A stretch of DNA of 64,000 bases from Labia minor (GCA_963082975.1 OY720350.1:46144734-46208733), one strand, 5' to 3'; positions 1 through 11,803 are shown, numbered from the stretch's first letter. Notes: generated by a model not told the origin, from the letters alone. Program-made: numbers and translations.

Positions 1-532
1 AAACAATTTCAGAATCTGAAGAATTTCCAAAAGTTTTTGAAAGATTTAATAAATGGATCTCCGAAAATGGATATTTTACTGAACCAAATAAAAGTACTTT
101 TGTTACTCATGGTGATTGGGACTTGAAAGTTATGTTACCAAAACAATGTGCCCAATCCAATATTTTACTTCCTGATTATTTTAATCAATGGGTAGATATT
201 CGTAAGGTAAGAATTCTTAAATTATCATAATATTTATTATAAGTTATTTGAAATTGTAAAAAATAATTTTATTTTTTAAAGAGTTTCTACGAATTAAAAA
301 ATTATTTTCCCAGAGGAATAAAGGATATTTGTGCTAGATTAGAACTTGAACATAAAGGTTCACTTCATTCTGGAATAGGTAAGACACATAATATCTGAAA
401 AAAACTTATCTAATTTTAAGATTTATTTTAGATGATGTTAGAAATATAATTTCAATAATTCGTGAGTTGATTCTACAAGGATTAGTGATTCAACCTAATA
501 GTTTAAATGAAATTAAGAAATTAATTAAATAA
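1..532 (+). CDS. DEDDh 3'-5' exonuclease, ERI1/ERI3/Snipper family (3' part only)
   Basis: Three exons are visible: 1-206 (cut by the window edge), 282-378 and 432-532, with GT donors at 207 and 379, AG acceptors at 280-281 and 430-431, and stop TAA at 530-532. The frame reads THGDWDLKVMLPKQC, then WVDIRK, then HSGIDDVRNI. In the ERI1/ERI2/ERI3 branch of DEDDh nucleases the GDWDLK block follows the Exo II region and HSG-DD is Exo III, supplying the catalytic His and last Asp. Such enzymes trim RNA 3' ends (histone mRNA, 5.8S rRNA or siRNA, depending on member). The short linker between GDWD and Exo III resembles ERI3/Snipper more than SAP-domain ERI1, but the N-terminus lies outside the window, so the member is not settled. 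The C-terminus ends about 20 residues after Exo III. Confidence 0.85.
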
Positions 533-1209
533 ATTGGATTATACATTTAATTCAATTTATATAAACTTTAATATTATTACATGTTAATTTTGCTAATATA
601 TAAAGAAATATTCATAGTTATAATTTATAATATGAATTATAAGTTTTCTTTTCTATTATAGAATAAAAGAAAATTTATTTTTATTCAATTGTTATTTTAA
701 ATCAACTTCCAAAATACATAATATACATTTATTATTATATAAAATTATTTTCTTATTTTTATTTTTATATCTATCGTTTTTTCTTTTTGTATGTTTGTAT
801 TTTAAGTTTTAATAATATTAAAATATAATTATAATAGAAAAATGCATTGTTTTATTTGGAATAAAATATATTTATATTATATATATATATATATATAAAT
901 ATATAAATATATAATAATAATAATAATGAACAAAAATCATTTCCTTTAATATTTAGAAAATACATAATTCCCATTAATATTTTATTTGGAATTTTTTTTT
1001 GTCATAACATTAAAACAAATGATTTTATAAAATCATTATCACAATATATTGAATTTAAAATATTGATTGACTATTTTATAAATTCAAAATCATTAAATAA
1101 TAATAAAAAAAATTTCGATTGAAGTGCTTCCATAAATGAATAAAGAATACAAGTTTTTATTTAATTATATTCATTAAATATAGTGACATTATGAAAAAAT
1201 AAATAAATA
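533..1209. other. AT-rich spacer between convergent genes
   Basis: Tail-to-tail spacer between the exonuclease (+) and STE24 (-). It holds a TA/TAA microsatellite at about 877-926 and several AATAAA/TTTATT motifs that could serve as poly(A) signals for either gene. I see no coding potential. Confidence 0.6.
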
Positions 1210-4029
1210 TCAGTCGGAATGTGTTCCCTGCACAAGAGCTCTAAGTCGTTCTAGAAGAGGAGGATGCGAATGATGCCAGGCTGAATACAAATTATCGTAA
1301 ACAGGAAAGCCAAGATTATCTGCATTTAATTTGATAAGAGCACGTCTTAATTGGTTCGACATTCCAAGACTTGCAGCGAAGGCGTCTGCTTGAAACTCAT
1401 GTCGGCGACTTAGAATCGTCATCACAAAGTTCAGTAACTGAAAAATTTTTATAAGAATTTGTATGAAAACTAAATATGTATTAATTTGTTTCTATATTGA
1501 GTTAGATAAAAAATGTTACCGCATTGTAGGGTGTGAATATAAATTGGAAGACAATCATAAACCCTATAAGAACAGGTTGAACATTACGGAATCCAAAAGC
1601 TGAATACATTGCTTGATATTCAAAAAGAAAGGCAAAAACCCAGATAACTAGTAAAAGGTTAACCTAAAATAATACAAATATAATTAAAATTATATTTGAA
1701 ATTGGGAATAATCTTTCCTCAAAACTGTACCTGCATAATAATAATTCCTTTCAATACATGATTTAATTTCCAGTGTCCCAATTCGTGACCTAAAACTGCT
1801 AGTACTTCATTATTATCACATCCTTTACCAGTATCTTTAGTTTCTTTTTTCTCAGAAGCATCAGAAGGTACATAATCCTTTAGAAGCGTGTCAAAAAGTA
1901 CAATTCTTTTATTTTTAAAAAATCCATAAAAGTATGCATTACTGTGCATTGAACGTTTTGAGCCTGTTAATATAAAATTACAATTATATTAAAAATATTC
2001 CTAATGAAAAAAATTCAAAAAGTCTACCTTCGACTACATAAAGTTTATATAATGGAAATTTCAATCTAGCAGCTAGTTGTTCAATACGAGTTTTAAGCTC
2101 TCCATCCGGAAGTGGTGTATATTTATCAAAAAATGGGGCAATAAAATTAGGATAAATTGTCATCAAAAAGAGAGACATTGCAACCGTGAATAACCATAAA
2201 TAAATGAAAAAATAATGACCACCATTTTTGACAATCATAATAATTCCAGTCACTAATGGAAACATAATTAGATGACCGATGAGGAATGCTTTTATTTTAT
2301 CTTTGATAAAAAATCCCACAGTCTAAAAGTCACAGAATTTAGGGTTTAAGAATATGCTTGAATAAGAATATATTTAGTAAATATTTATGTATAATATACT
2401 CGGATACTAGAACTTACTTGTTTATTAAATCCATGTTTTTCTTCTAAAACAAAAGTGTGATAAGCACTAATTGGCAAATTTATTATTGTATTAAATATAT
2501 TAGTAATAAGGAGAAACATAAGACTTTGAGGAATTTCACTATATTGTGAATAACCTAATTTGGTTAAAGCTAATTGACTTAGGTTCCAAAAGTATTCAAA
2601 CCCAGAGAAAATAATTAAAAGCTGAAAAAAATAATATATAATTAGATTAATAAATAATAAATATATTAATTTTAGGAAATATAGTAGGAAGGTGTTAAAT
2701 ACACGTTCCTTCTTTAAATTTAAGACATAAAAGTGAAAAGATCAAATTCTGTGTGTCATATTAGCGCCATTTAAAATATTAGATAATGAAAGTGATTTTT
2801 ATTAGAAAGACCACATATTTGTATAATTTATTTATTTATTACCGTCCGCTTGCTCCAACTCAAGCGGACTGAGTCTGACTTAGTACTTGATAAAGAACGT
2901 TGTACGTTTATTTAACTAAATAAATAAATTACAAATTGTGGTCTTTTAATAAAAATCACTTTAATAATTATGAAAAAAACAAAAGTTTTAATAAATATAT
3001 TCATGATAAATATAATCAAAAAATATCAGATTATTAACAATTTATTCTCATAACAAAAAAAAAATTATTTCAACTTATTAATTTAATAATTTTAATTTGT
3101 ATTTGAAATTAATCATTTTTTTAAAGAACAGTGATAATTCAATCAAATTTATGAAAAATTTAAAGAACCAATTTTTAAAAAATCGGAATCAATATCAATT
3201 TACCCAAAATTTTCTTTACCTATTTTATTGCTGAATATAATTCCCATAAATATATATTTATAGAAATAATATTCTTAAGATTTTCATAAAAATAAATAAT
3301 ATAATTTTAAAAATCGTTATTTATTTTTGGGAAAATATCAAAACTAAAATCACAAGAGTCAACCGGCATGTTTTGGGTTGCTTATGAAAAAGTCGGATTG
3401 ACATCTATCTTATATTTGACAAGAATTATAGTTTTGCTCTTATATGACCACATAAGCTTATTTCTGAAAATTATATTTTTGGATTCAGTTAACATTAAAT
3501 CATATATTAGATAGTATTAAGATTTCAGAAAACATAACTTTCTTTATATTTAAAATGATAGTCACAATAGGAAATATTAGTAAATTAAAGTAAAATTAAT
3601 GTAAAAAGATAAGAAATTATTGTGCAAGATATGGTGATTTCATAGTAATAATTATTGATATACCGATATACTCTAATATGATTTTAAAAATCTAAACTGA
3701 AAGAAAATAATAAAAATAGAATAATACCGAAATGATTATAATATTAATCATATCTTTAAATATTGAAAATGCACTTTTATCTTGGCCATAAAGTCTTGCT
3801 TTAGTATATGTTTCATTATTTAAAATACCAACTAGCTCATTTGGCATATTTATTTTAGTTTGATACATTTTGTGCTAAAATTAAAAAAAAAATGAATTGA
3901 AACATTTATTGGAAAAATCATTTAAAAAATTTTCTTTACCTGACGTATTGCTAAATATAATTCCCATAAATATTCTACCCATAGAAATAATAAAACACCA
4001 TAAAAAATGATTTGCTCTTCATTGGCCAT
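1210..4029 (-). CDS. ZMPSTE24: CAAX prenyl protease 1 (STE24/ZMPSTE24), seven exons
   Basis: Zinc metalloprotease of the ER and inner nuclear membrane that removes the -aaX tripeptide from farnesylated proteins; in vertebrates it also matures prelamin A. Exons in transcript order: 4029-3940 (ATG 4029-4027), 3874-3728, 2621-2418, 2322-2028, 1963-1731, 1663-1520, 1437-1210, all joining in frame to about 446 residues, close to the family length of 430-475. The N-terminus has the [12 protein letters not shown] membrane segment and then [11 protein letters not shown], typical of the family. The M48 zinc site HELGHW lies near residue 305 in exon 5. The third ligand Glu is in HEFQADAFA near residue 385, in exon 7. 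Several hydrophobic helices lie between. The protein ends [12 protein letters not shown], without a clear ER-retention signal. Intron 2 holds a MITE and a copied exon-1 fragment (listed separately). Confidence 0.96.
2789..2962. mobile_element. Foldback MITE in STE24 intron 2
   Basis: About 174 bp with near-perfect terminal inverted repeats of about 46-50 bp: the left end starts AAAGTGATTTTTATTAGAAA and the right end is its inverted copy, finishing at 2962. Inside is a perfect GC-rich hairpin, GTCCGCTTG (2844-2852) and CAAGCGGAC (2861-2869) around an 8-nt loop. There is no coding capacity and I found no convincing target duplication. The superfamily is unknown. Confidence 0.75.
3211..3275 (-). 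pseudogene. Degenerate duplicate of STE24 exon 1 and its donor site
   Basis: This stretch matches the true exon-1/donor region at 3931-3993: 35 of the first 40 positions are identical, including the donor (antisense TTTACC) and the block TATAATTCCCATAAATAT. Read on the minus strand it still gives YLWELY-AI, but the next codons become AAA TAG where the real exon has CGT CAG, a stop just before the donor. It lies in intron 2, downstream of the real exon 1, so it is a dead fragment copy rather than an alternative start exon. Confidence 0.7.
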
Positions 4030-5516
4030 TTTGCTATATTGTAAGAAATATACCTATTATCTAAAATCCTATTATGACCGGTAGAAAAACTTAATATTGT
4101 ATTAATTACGACATGCCATGATTTGCTGTCAAAGTTTAAAATGAGAGATGGTACAAAAAAGGTGATTTAAATTCTTTTAAAAGAAAAATTATTTTTAATA
4201 TTTTAATTATTATTTTATTTATATTAAATATAAAAAAATTTTAATCAAATATTATTATTTATTTAAAATAATAATTAAAATTTTATTTTATTTTGACATT
4301 TTAACAAGAAAAATTATTTTATTAATATAAATTATTTTATTATATATTTATATATATATATATTTTTAATCAAACAAATAAAAATATTATTTTGAATTTA
4401 ATTTTTTTATTAAAAGTTTTTTATGATGTTAATATATTAAGTATATTATTGTAATATACGCTCAACTCTGTTAGTACAGTAACCCGAAATTACCATTTTG
4501 TTATTATAGGCTGTAAATAATTAAATGTTTGAAGATGGAAAAAATAAGAGAAAAATCAAATTTAACATACAAAATTATATTTAAAAAAAATATATATATA
4601 ATTCTTTTTGCTGTTTGGTCCATGGGTCCATGTATCATATTCCACAAAACACCTCTCCAGCCAAGGGGTGCGCAAACTTTTTAAGAGGGGCCCCTTCAAA
4701 TTATCTATGATTTTGATGAAGATTTTTTTAAAGAGGGTATATCATAACGAAGATAATAAAAAAACAATAATACAAGAAGAATTTACATTTTATTTTAAAA
4801 AATTACTATTTTCTATTTTTTTTCTAAAAATCATTAATTTTTACAAATCTTTTTTCTAAATAATGACAATCATCGAAACTCCTTGTGTAATCTTGCCCGC
4901 TCCATAGTTTACGAATCTCTTCGTCCTATGTTTTCAAGACAAAATTTCTTACCACTTAAAAAATTTCCATAACAAAAAAAAAAAATGGGTTAACTCAACT
5001 AAAGGTTGCTCGGAAATTCAACCAATGTATTTATATTTTATTAATATTATTTAATTCTTATCAATATTTTACATAATTCTAGTAATAAAATTATATTCTG
5101 TAAATGAGCGGTTTTCAAACTGGGGGGCATGGATTATTTTGTGTGCTGGGGAGGTGCCAAATTTTTTTATTAAAACTTTATTTTTATATCATAATATATA
5201 CAAATAAATAGAATTTTATATCGTAATTCTGAATTTTTCAAATTATTTCAAATTTCTTTTTGACTACTGAATCGATTTGTTGAAAATGAACATGATATAT
5301 TTGAATTAAAAACCATTAAAAAGAAAAAAAATGATAAAACTATCATGCTTAATTAAAATATCTATATTATTATAACTATTTGGTGCCATAATCTTCAAAT
5401 TATAATAATATTATCTATTATATATTATTTTATAACAATTATATATAAGTTATATTCAAAATGTTAATTAATTTGAAAGTTGCATGCAATTTGATTGAAT
5501 TGAATAAATATTAATA
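4030..5516. other. Gene-free stretch with hAT-like terminal fragments
   Basis: Upstream flank of STE24. Apart from AT-rich sequence I see two GC-richer patches that look like decayed hAT ends: GGGGTGCGCAAACTTTTTAA at about 4665-4685, and GCGGTTTTCAAACTGGGGGG at about 5108-5127. Neither has a recognisable partner end or target duplication. The 83-codon open frame at 4608-4859 overlaps the first patch and shows no gene-like composition. Confidence 0.45.
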
Positions 5517-6027
5517 CGAGGACAGGTCAATAAGTTCGTGACTTTTTGAAAGAAACGCATGTTTATGGATAAAAGATAATTTTATTCTAGTCTCCTTTGA
5601 GCTCTATATACTTCGTACAACGTTTCTCCAATTTTTTTATCCCTTCCAAAAAATTTCTCGAGGACATCAAAATATATTTGTTTGTGAGTTGATTTCTTAG
5701 TTGGAGTCAAATCTCTTTCCGCTGAGCCGTTTCTTCAGGTTTGGAAACAAGAATTAGTCACTCGGTGCTAAATCCGGAGAATAGAGCGGATGAGGGAGCA
5801 ATTCATATCCCAATTCATGGATTTTCATGGAAGTTCACTTTTTTCATTTTCTTCTCCAAACTCGATGTAGTCTGCTATTAATGGATGTCAAACAAAAACT
5901 AAAAGACCCAGCTGGTTCAAATTTCGACAGGAGGAAGTGGATAGTTTCCTGCTGACAAGAGCAGTCTTGCCATTTCATTTAAGAGACAGGAAATCCAATA
6001 AGTCACTGACTTACTGACCTGCTCTCG
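5517..6027 (-). mobile_element. Internally deleted mariner element, copy 1
   Basis: 511 bp flanked by TA on both sides (5515-5516, 6028-6029). Terminal repeats: left CGAGGACAGGTCAATAAGTT, right the inverse of CGAGAGCAGGTCAGTAAGTC. Read on the minus strand it keeps a transposase start region (ATG AAA AAA GTG AAC TTC CAT) fused straight to the C-terminal part, whose frame resembles ELGYELLPH, SPDLAPSD and FPNLKK, the last catalytic block of mariner transposases. Most of the catalytic domain is missing, so it is non-autonomous. Copy 2 at 26412 appears to have the same deletion junction, and a third terminus starts at 63939. Confidence 0.88.
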
Positions 6028-6636
6028 TAGAACTTAGAACTTAGTTGTCCAATGAAAGAAAGTAACTTCGACGAGTTTTAAATAACTTTTTTCAATTAAT
6101 TATTAACATATTTTATTCAAATAAAGAATTTAAATTTGAATAAATTAATTTTTTATAATTTAAATTTGACTATATATAATTTTTAAAAATCAAAAAAAGA
6201 TTAAGGAACATAATATTCCATTAAACTATCTCGGTAGCGAAAGTTCTTGGCTGCAATAACAATATTCCTCCACCTTCTTCATCTAATTCCTATTTTCTTC
6301 CAATTCCTTAAATCTATCTATAAATTTATATTTATAAGTCTCAAATTGGACACAGTAAAAATTTGACAATTTCTTTGAAAGGATTGTAATTAAGAAGAAA
6401 AATCAACTTATAAATAAATATATAGCCAAAATCCCTAATATAATTTAAAAAAAAATAAAATAGATCTCAGAAACCTGAAATATTAATAAAATTAATAATA
6501 AATCAAAAACAAATTAAAAAAAAAATTTTATTTAATGAGTTTAAAATTTAAAAAAAAATAATTAAATACATATACATATAATAAAATAAGTAAAAATTAA
6601 ATTATCGATTAGCTTAATTTAAAAAACCACAATAGC
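6028..6636. other. AT-rich spacer, nothing recognised
   Basis: Follows the 3' end of EXOSC2 (which reads leftward). Long A and T runs, no open frame with gene-like composition, no repeat structure that I can support. Confidence 0.5.
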
Positions 6637-8083
6637 TTAAACATTCATTAGATTAAGTTGTTGTCTAGTTAGCGTTGCAATTTCATACATTTGTTCAGTA
6701 TTTAATAATTCAGAGACTGTATATTTTAAAGAAATTTCATAAGCTGTTACTACAGTGGTATCATATAACATAATTTTACTATTTGCTAGAGCAAGAATAC
6801 AATTTCTTAATCTAGCAATTGCCGTTCTAATAGGTTTAGATATAACTTGGTCAAGATTTTGGGTAAATCCTCCTGAACCACCTTCTTCATAGTCAATAGT
6901 TGGACTAATCCATATGAATCCATTTGTACCAAGAATAATGCTTGCTCCACAGATAAGATTGTGAAAATGAGTTTTCCGACGTTTTATTAATGAAGGACTT
7001 ACTTGAACTAATATACCCTGGGAAAGCTAAAAAAAGGATAAGATATCATAACAATATTTAATAATTAATTAAATTGTTAATTACTTTGCCATATTTTAAA
7101 CTTCTTGTATGTAAAGATAAAGATCCGTCGCTATATACTTCCTGAACTTCAGCACTGATAAGATCACCTTCTCGAAGATATTTACGCATCATGTGTTCAT
7201 CCTCAGCTGATCTTCTTCTCTAATATTGAAAAACAATATATGACAAAGTATATAATAATATTTATTATTTATATCAATTCCAATAAATAAATAATTCTAT
7301 ATAAATTCATCTCTCTTCATGATAATAAATAATAATTAAATTAATAATAAAAATTATTTACCAATTCTCCACCAGGTAAATTAACTGATGATAATAATAA
7401 TAGAGAATCCAATTTCGAATGAGTGTCTACTTTCCAACGTTTTTGTTGAACTTCAGTAATGCGTCCAACAACAACATCACCGATCTTTCCATTATATCGT
7501 GTTTTGAGTGGTCGGACAAGAACTAATTTATTAACCCGTTCTACAACACCAGCAACTGATGCTTTTAGCTCATCATCATCCATATAAGTACCATGCCCTC
7601 TAAAATCCAAATGAAATAAGAAAATTCTATAATTTTAATTCAACAATGTTATTAGTAATAACAATAAGTAACATAGAAGGAACTAATGAAAGAATATAAT
7701 TGTTGTAGCAAGAATTCACAAATTCATTAATGCTACAGAGATAATTATTTAAATTTAGAATTGTTTTGTATCAAAAAGAGACATTATCATTTCAAGAAAT
7801 TCACCTCATAAATTCTCCTTGACAAACAACTTCACCAGGTGTAAAAAAAGTTGGTGGCCTTTCATTAATTGGTGGTAAAATTGGATCAATTCTATCTCGT
7901 GCCAGACGAATGAAGACATTTTGTGACATCTAGTTTCAGAGAAATGTGAAAATTATTAATATATTTTTAATATATAATATTTAATCTATATTCAAATGAT
8001 AGAATAAATTAAATTTTTTAATATAAAGATATTCTTTTTACCATATTTTCTCTATTAATTATAAAATCCTTTGATAATTCCAT
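6637..8083 (-). CDS. EXOSC2: Exosome complex subunit Rrp4 (EXOSC2), five exons
   Basis: S1/KH cap subunit of the RNA exosome, which helps thread RNA into the core for 3'-5' decay and 5.8S rRNA processing in nucleus and cytoplasm. Exons in transcript order: 8083-8042 (ATG 8083), 7929-7805, 7599-7362, 7219-7085, 7026-6637, giving about 309 residues against 293 in human. Visible signatures: the N-terminal FTPGEVVCQGEFMRGHGTY block (the PGE and GHGTY motifs of Rrp4), the S1 stretch NGKIGDVVVGRITEVQQKRW, LREGDLISAEVQ, SLHTRSLKYGK, and a C-terminal KH-like region with ICGASIILGTNGFIW. All introns are short with standard borders. The start lies 269 bp from the CCT8 start on the other strand, so they may share a promoter. 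Confidence 0.96.
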
Positions 8084-8352
8084 TTTGAAAATTATTGAGA
8101 GACTTTTTTTATAAGGTTATTTTGATTTTTTGTGTGGCCATTTGAAACAAAAATATTAAATTATGGTCGGAAGTTATACGTCATATTCCATCAACGTACT
8201 CTAGAGACATTTTACTCAACTAAATATAGAAATTGAAGTGATCCTTCTGATTTTGTCTATCTCTTACTTAAACATTCTTCAAAATCATACAATTCTTTGT
8301 TAATTGAAATAGTGAAAAATATATTTTTTTTTGAAATATAATCAACACTAAA
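8084..8352. promoter_or_regulatory. Bidirectional promoter interval, EXOSC2 / CCT8
   Basis: The 269 bp between two divergent start codons must hold both 5' leaders and probably a shared core promoter. The middle is less AT-biased (about 8150-8215). I see no clear TATA box or named factor site. The call rests on gene arrangement, not on a motif. Confidence 0.5.
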
Positions 8353-11300
8353 ATGGCATTACACGTACCAAAAGCTCCAGGGTTTTCCCAAATGTTAAAA
8401 GAAGGAGCCAGAGTAAGCTCTTTTTGAAATTTTATTAACCTCTTAAATCTCACATGGTAACCATAAAAGGGCATTATATTCATTAGATGCTTTTTGCCTC
8501 AGTATTTTTCAGGTTTGGAAGAAGCTGTATTTCGAAATATTAATGCTTGTATTCTATTTGCACAAACAGTAAAAACCGCCTATGGCCCCAATGGCATGAA
8601 TAAAATGGTTATTAACCATTTAGAAAAATTGTTTGTTACTAATGATGCAGCTACAATTATTCGAGAGTTGGAAGTTGAACATCCAGCAGCCAAATTAATG
8701 ATTTTAGCTTCACAAATGCAAGAACAAGAAGTAGGGGATGGTACAAATTTTGTTATTATTTTTGCTGGAGCCCTCTTAGAACATGCCGAAGATTTATTAA
8801 GAATGGTATACAATTACTTATTATTTAAGAAATAATTTCAAATTTATCAATATAAAAATATATATATTTTTTTAAATATATTTAAAAGGTATATATTCGA
8901 TCCCCCCTACACCTCGCAGAATTTGATGAAACTTCGCCAGTTGATTCTTTGATTAATTCTAAGAAACTTTTTCCTTAGGCATTTCTTTGGAGAACTTCTA
9001 GTTTTCGAGATAAAAAGGATTAAAGATTGAATATCAATCCATTGATATCCCATTTAGCTACCATGTCTTATCAGGTTGACCAGCAGAGGGCGCGACTAAT
9101 TTTAGGTTTTTTCAGTTCGGATTGTATATAGAAAAATTAAAAAATTAATTAATTAAATAATTTTCCTATATCCAAACCGAACAGAAAAAACCAAAAATTA
9201 GTGAATATGTGAATAATTAGTGAATTAGTCAATGAAAATTTCTTAATGGCTGCACATTTCGACATTCATAACCATCTAATTAATATTCAATCTTTAATCC
9301 TTTTTATCTCGAAAACTACAAGTTCTCCAAAGAAATGCCTAAGGAAAAAGTTTCTTAGAATTAATCAAAGAATCAACTGGCGAAGTTTCATCATATTCTG
9401 CGAGGTGTAGGGGGGATCGAATATATACCATTTAAAATATTTGATCAGAAGTTTTTTTTACAATAAATAGACATCGAAAATTCCTTTTAAGACATTTGAC
9501 ATAAAGTAAATGAATGATTAATTATTAATTATTATTATTATTAATTTTAATTAATACTGTTCTATTGAATCATTTGAGTCAAACTTGACATCATTCAAAA
9601 GAAACGGAATGGCAAATTAACTAGTCTTATTAATAAAATATACAATTTTAAGGGACTCACTCCAACGGAAGTTGCTGATGGTTATGAACTTGCTCTAGAA
9701 AAAGCATTAGAGATTTTACCCAAACTCACCTGCCACGAAATTAAAGATTATAGAAACGAAGAAGAAATTAAAAAAGGAATTCGTAGTTCAATCATGTCTA
9801 AACAATATGGCTATGAAGACTTTTTATCAAATCTTTTGACTAAAGCTTGTGGTAATTTTTGATACTTAAAATATAATATTAGTTATAAATTATAAACAAA
9901 TTAATACATTTTTTTGAGCCACTTATTACTATAGTAATTTATAAAATTAATTTTTCTCTTTTATTTGATTAAACATATTTTTTTTGTAATTTAGAATAAT
10001 TATCGATAATTTAACTTAGAATATTTTAATCTTACATTTGTTTCAGTGTCTATTTTACCGGAAAATACAACTTTTAATGTTGATAACATTCGTGTCTGCA
10101 AAATATTGGTCAGTAATTTGTTAACATCCAAATAAATATTCAATTTGTCACTTTTAAAAAATATTGAAATATTTAATAATTGTTAATTTTAATAGGGTTC
10201 TGGAATTACAAGTTCTCAAATGATTCACGGAATGGTATTTAAACGTCATGTTGAAGGGGATGTCACAAAAATAACACAAGCCAAGATCGTTGTTTTCACC
10301 TGCCCACTAGATATTTCACAGACGGAGACCAAGGTTATATATAAATTATATTTAAAATAAAAACTAAATCGTTCTTAGATTAACATAATAAATATTTAAA
10401 TTTAGGGAACAGTATTGATTAAATCAGCGGAGGAATTGTTGGAATTCAGTAGAGGTGAAGAAACACTTTTGGAACAACAAATTCGTTCCATTTCCGAAAC
10501 AGGGGCAAAAGTTGTTGTCGCTGGAGCTAAATTTGGAGATCTCGCTCTCCATTACCTCAATAAATATGGAATGATGGGTGTACGATTAAATAGCAAATTT
10601 GACATAAGACGCCTTTGTAAAACGGTAGGAGCCACTGCTTTACCAAGGGTAACCGCACCCACAAAAGAAGAAATGGGTTATGCTGATATAGTTCAGGTAA
10701 AATTGAAAATTAAAATTAATTAAATGTTTCATAATTTAGAAACAAATATAATTAATTTAACTATTGTTTTTAAAAAATTTACAATTATTTTTATTTTAAT
10801 AAAATAAAGGTCGATGAAGTTGGAGATACCCAAGTTGTTATCTTCAAGCTTGAAGGAAATGAATCTCGTATTGCGACAATTGTTATTCGAGGTTCAACTG
10901 AAAACTACATGGATGATATTGAAAGAAGTATCGATGATGGTATTAACACATTTAAATGTCTCACAAGAGTAAGTAATTTAATATAAATTTACTAGGTAGA
11001 TTTTACAACAAATTTATCAAATTTATGATATTACGAGGTATATCATCTTTTTATTAAATTGAATGTCGGAGGTTATCGATGTCCAAAAAATTATATAATA
11101 GAAGGATTCTATTATGTAATATATATATTTTTTTATTAGCCTTTTTAAACTTTTATTCATTTATTTTCAAATTTACTCTCCTTAGGACTTTTATTCAATT
11201 TTAAAATGTATTAATTTAATATTTATATTTTCTCTTTTTCGATCTAAAAACTGAACATGATTGAAATGTAAAATTAACAAATAAAAATTTAATATTTATT

Positions 11301-11803
11301 TAAAATAAATAATATTTGTTTTAAAATCATTTTCTGATTTACTTTGTTAATTTCTTGTTTATTTTTTTTAATAGGATGGTCGTTTGGTAGCTGGAGCAGG
11401 AGCTTTTGAAATTGAATTAGCTCGAGAAATCTCCAAGTTTGCTGAAACCCAACCTGGGCTAGAACAGTATTCTATTAGTAAATTTGCGACAGCATTAGAA
11501 TCTTTTCCTAAAATCTTAGCTGAAAATACTGGTGTCCGAGGAACCGAGGTTATCTCTCAATTATATGCAGATCATGAAGCTGGAAAAATTCATAGTGGAT
11601 TTGATATTGAGGCTACTAGTAACCAATACACAAAAGACATGAAAGAAGCTGGTGTTTTTGATCTTCTCTTCTGTAAACAATGGGCTATTCGATATGCTGT
11701 GAATGCTGCTTGTACTATCTTAAAAATTGATCAAATTATTATGGCTAAGCGTGCTGGTGGACCGAAACCAAAACAGGCTGCTGCCCAAGATGAAGATGAT
11801 TAA
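8353..11803 (+). CDS. CCT8: Chaperonin CCT/TRiC subunit theta, eight exons
   Basis: ATP-driven cytosolic group II chaperonin subunit; the hetero-oligomeric ring folds actin, tubulin and other proteins. Exons: 8353-8412, 8503-8805, 9653-9851, 10047-10108, 10196-10333, 10406-10696, 10810-10968, 11375-11803, joining in frame to about 546 residues (human 548). The start MALHVPKAPGFSQMLKEGA is nearly the vertebrate N-terminus. Nucleotide-site motifs are present: AYGPNGMNKM, LFVTNDAATI and EVGDGTNFV near residues 50-110, then LNSKFDIRRLCKTVGATALP and GSTENYMDDIERSIDDG. The C-terminus ends with an acidic DEDD tail. One variation: the usual PGGGATEIEL block of exon 8 reads AGAGAFEIEL. Intron 2 is enlarged by a palindromic MITE (8888-9429). 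Confidence 0.97.
8888..9429. mobile_element. Palindromic MITE carrying a CTCF-type motif, copy 1 (CCT8 intron 2)
   Basis: About 542 bp. The ends are inverted copies starting GGTATATATTCGATCCCCCC; the outer arms are about 150 bp and nearly identical. An inner second stem (about 9095-9145 with 9146-9195) surrounds an AT core. Between outer and inner stems lies an asymmetric region: the left side carries the motif at 9080-9093, and the right side is unrelated sequence. If TA is the target duplication (8890-8891 and 9426-9427), it would be a Tc1/mariner-type MITE. It has no transposase. A second copy is at 27811-28350. Confidence 0.85.
9080..9093 (+). promoter_or_regulatory. CTCF-type consensus within MITE copy 1
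   Basis: CCAGCAGAGGGCGC fits the CTCF core consensus CCASYAGRKGGCRS at every position, in otherwise AT-rich sequence. The same 17 bases (with GAC after it) are present in MITE copy 2. Whether this organism's CTCF binds here is inference. Confidence 0.55.

Noticed and set aside
2844-2869. GC-rich hairpin as a bacterial-type terminator
   Set aside because: The sequence is eukaryotic, the hairpin is inside a MITE, and no U-tract follows.
4608-4859. 83-codon open frame on +
   Set aside because: AT-driven frame rich in F, K, I and L; its start overlaps a decayed transposon end and there is no family resemblance.
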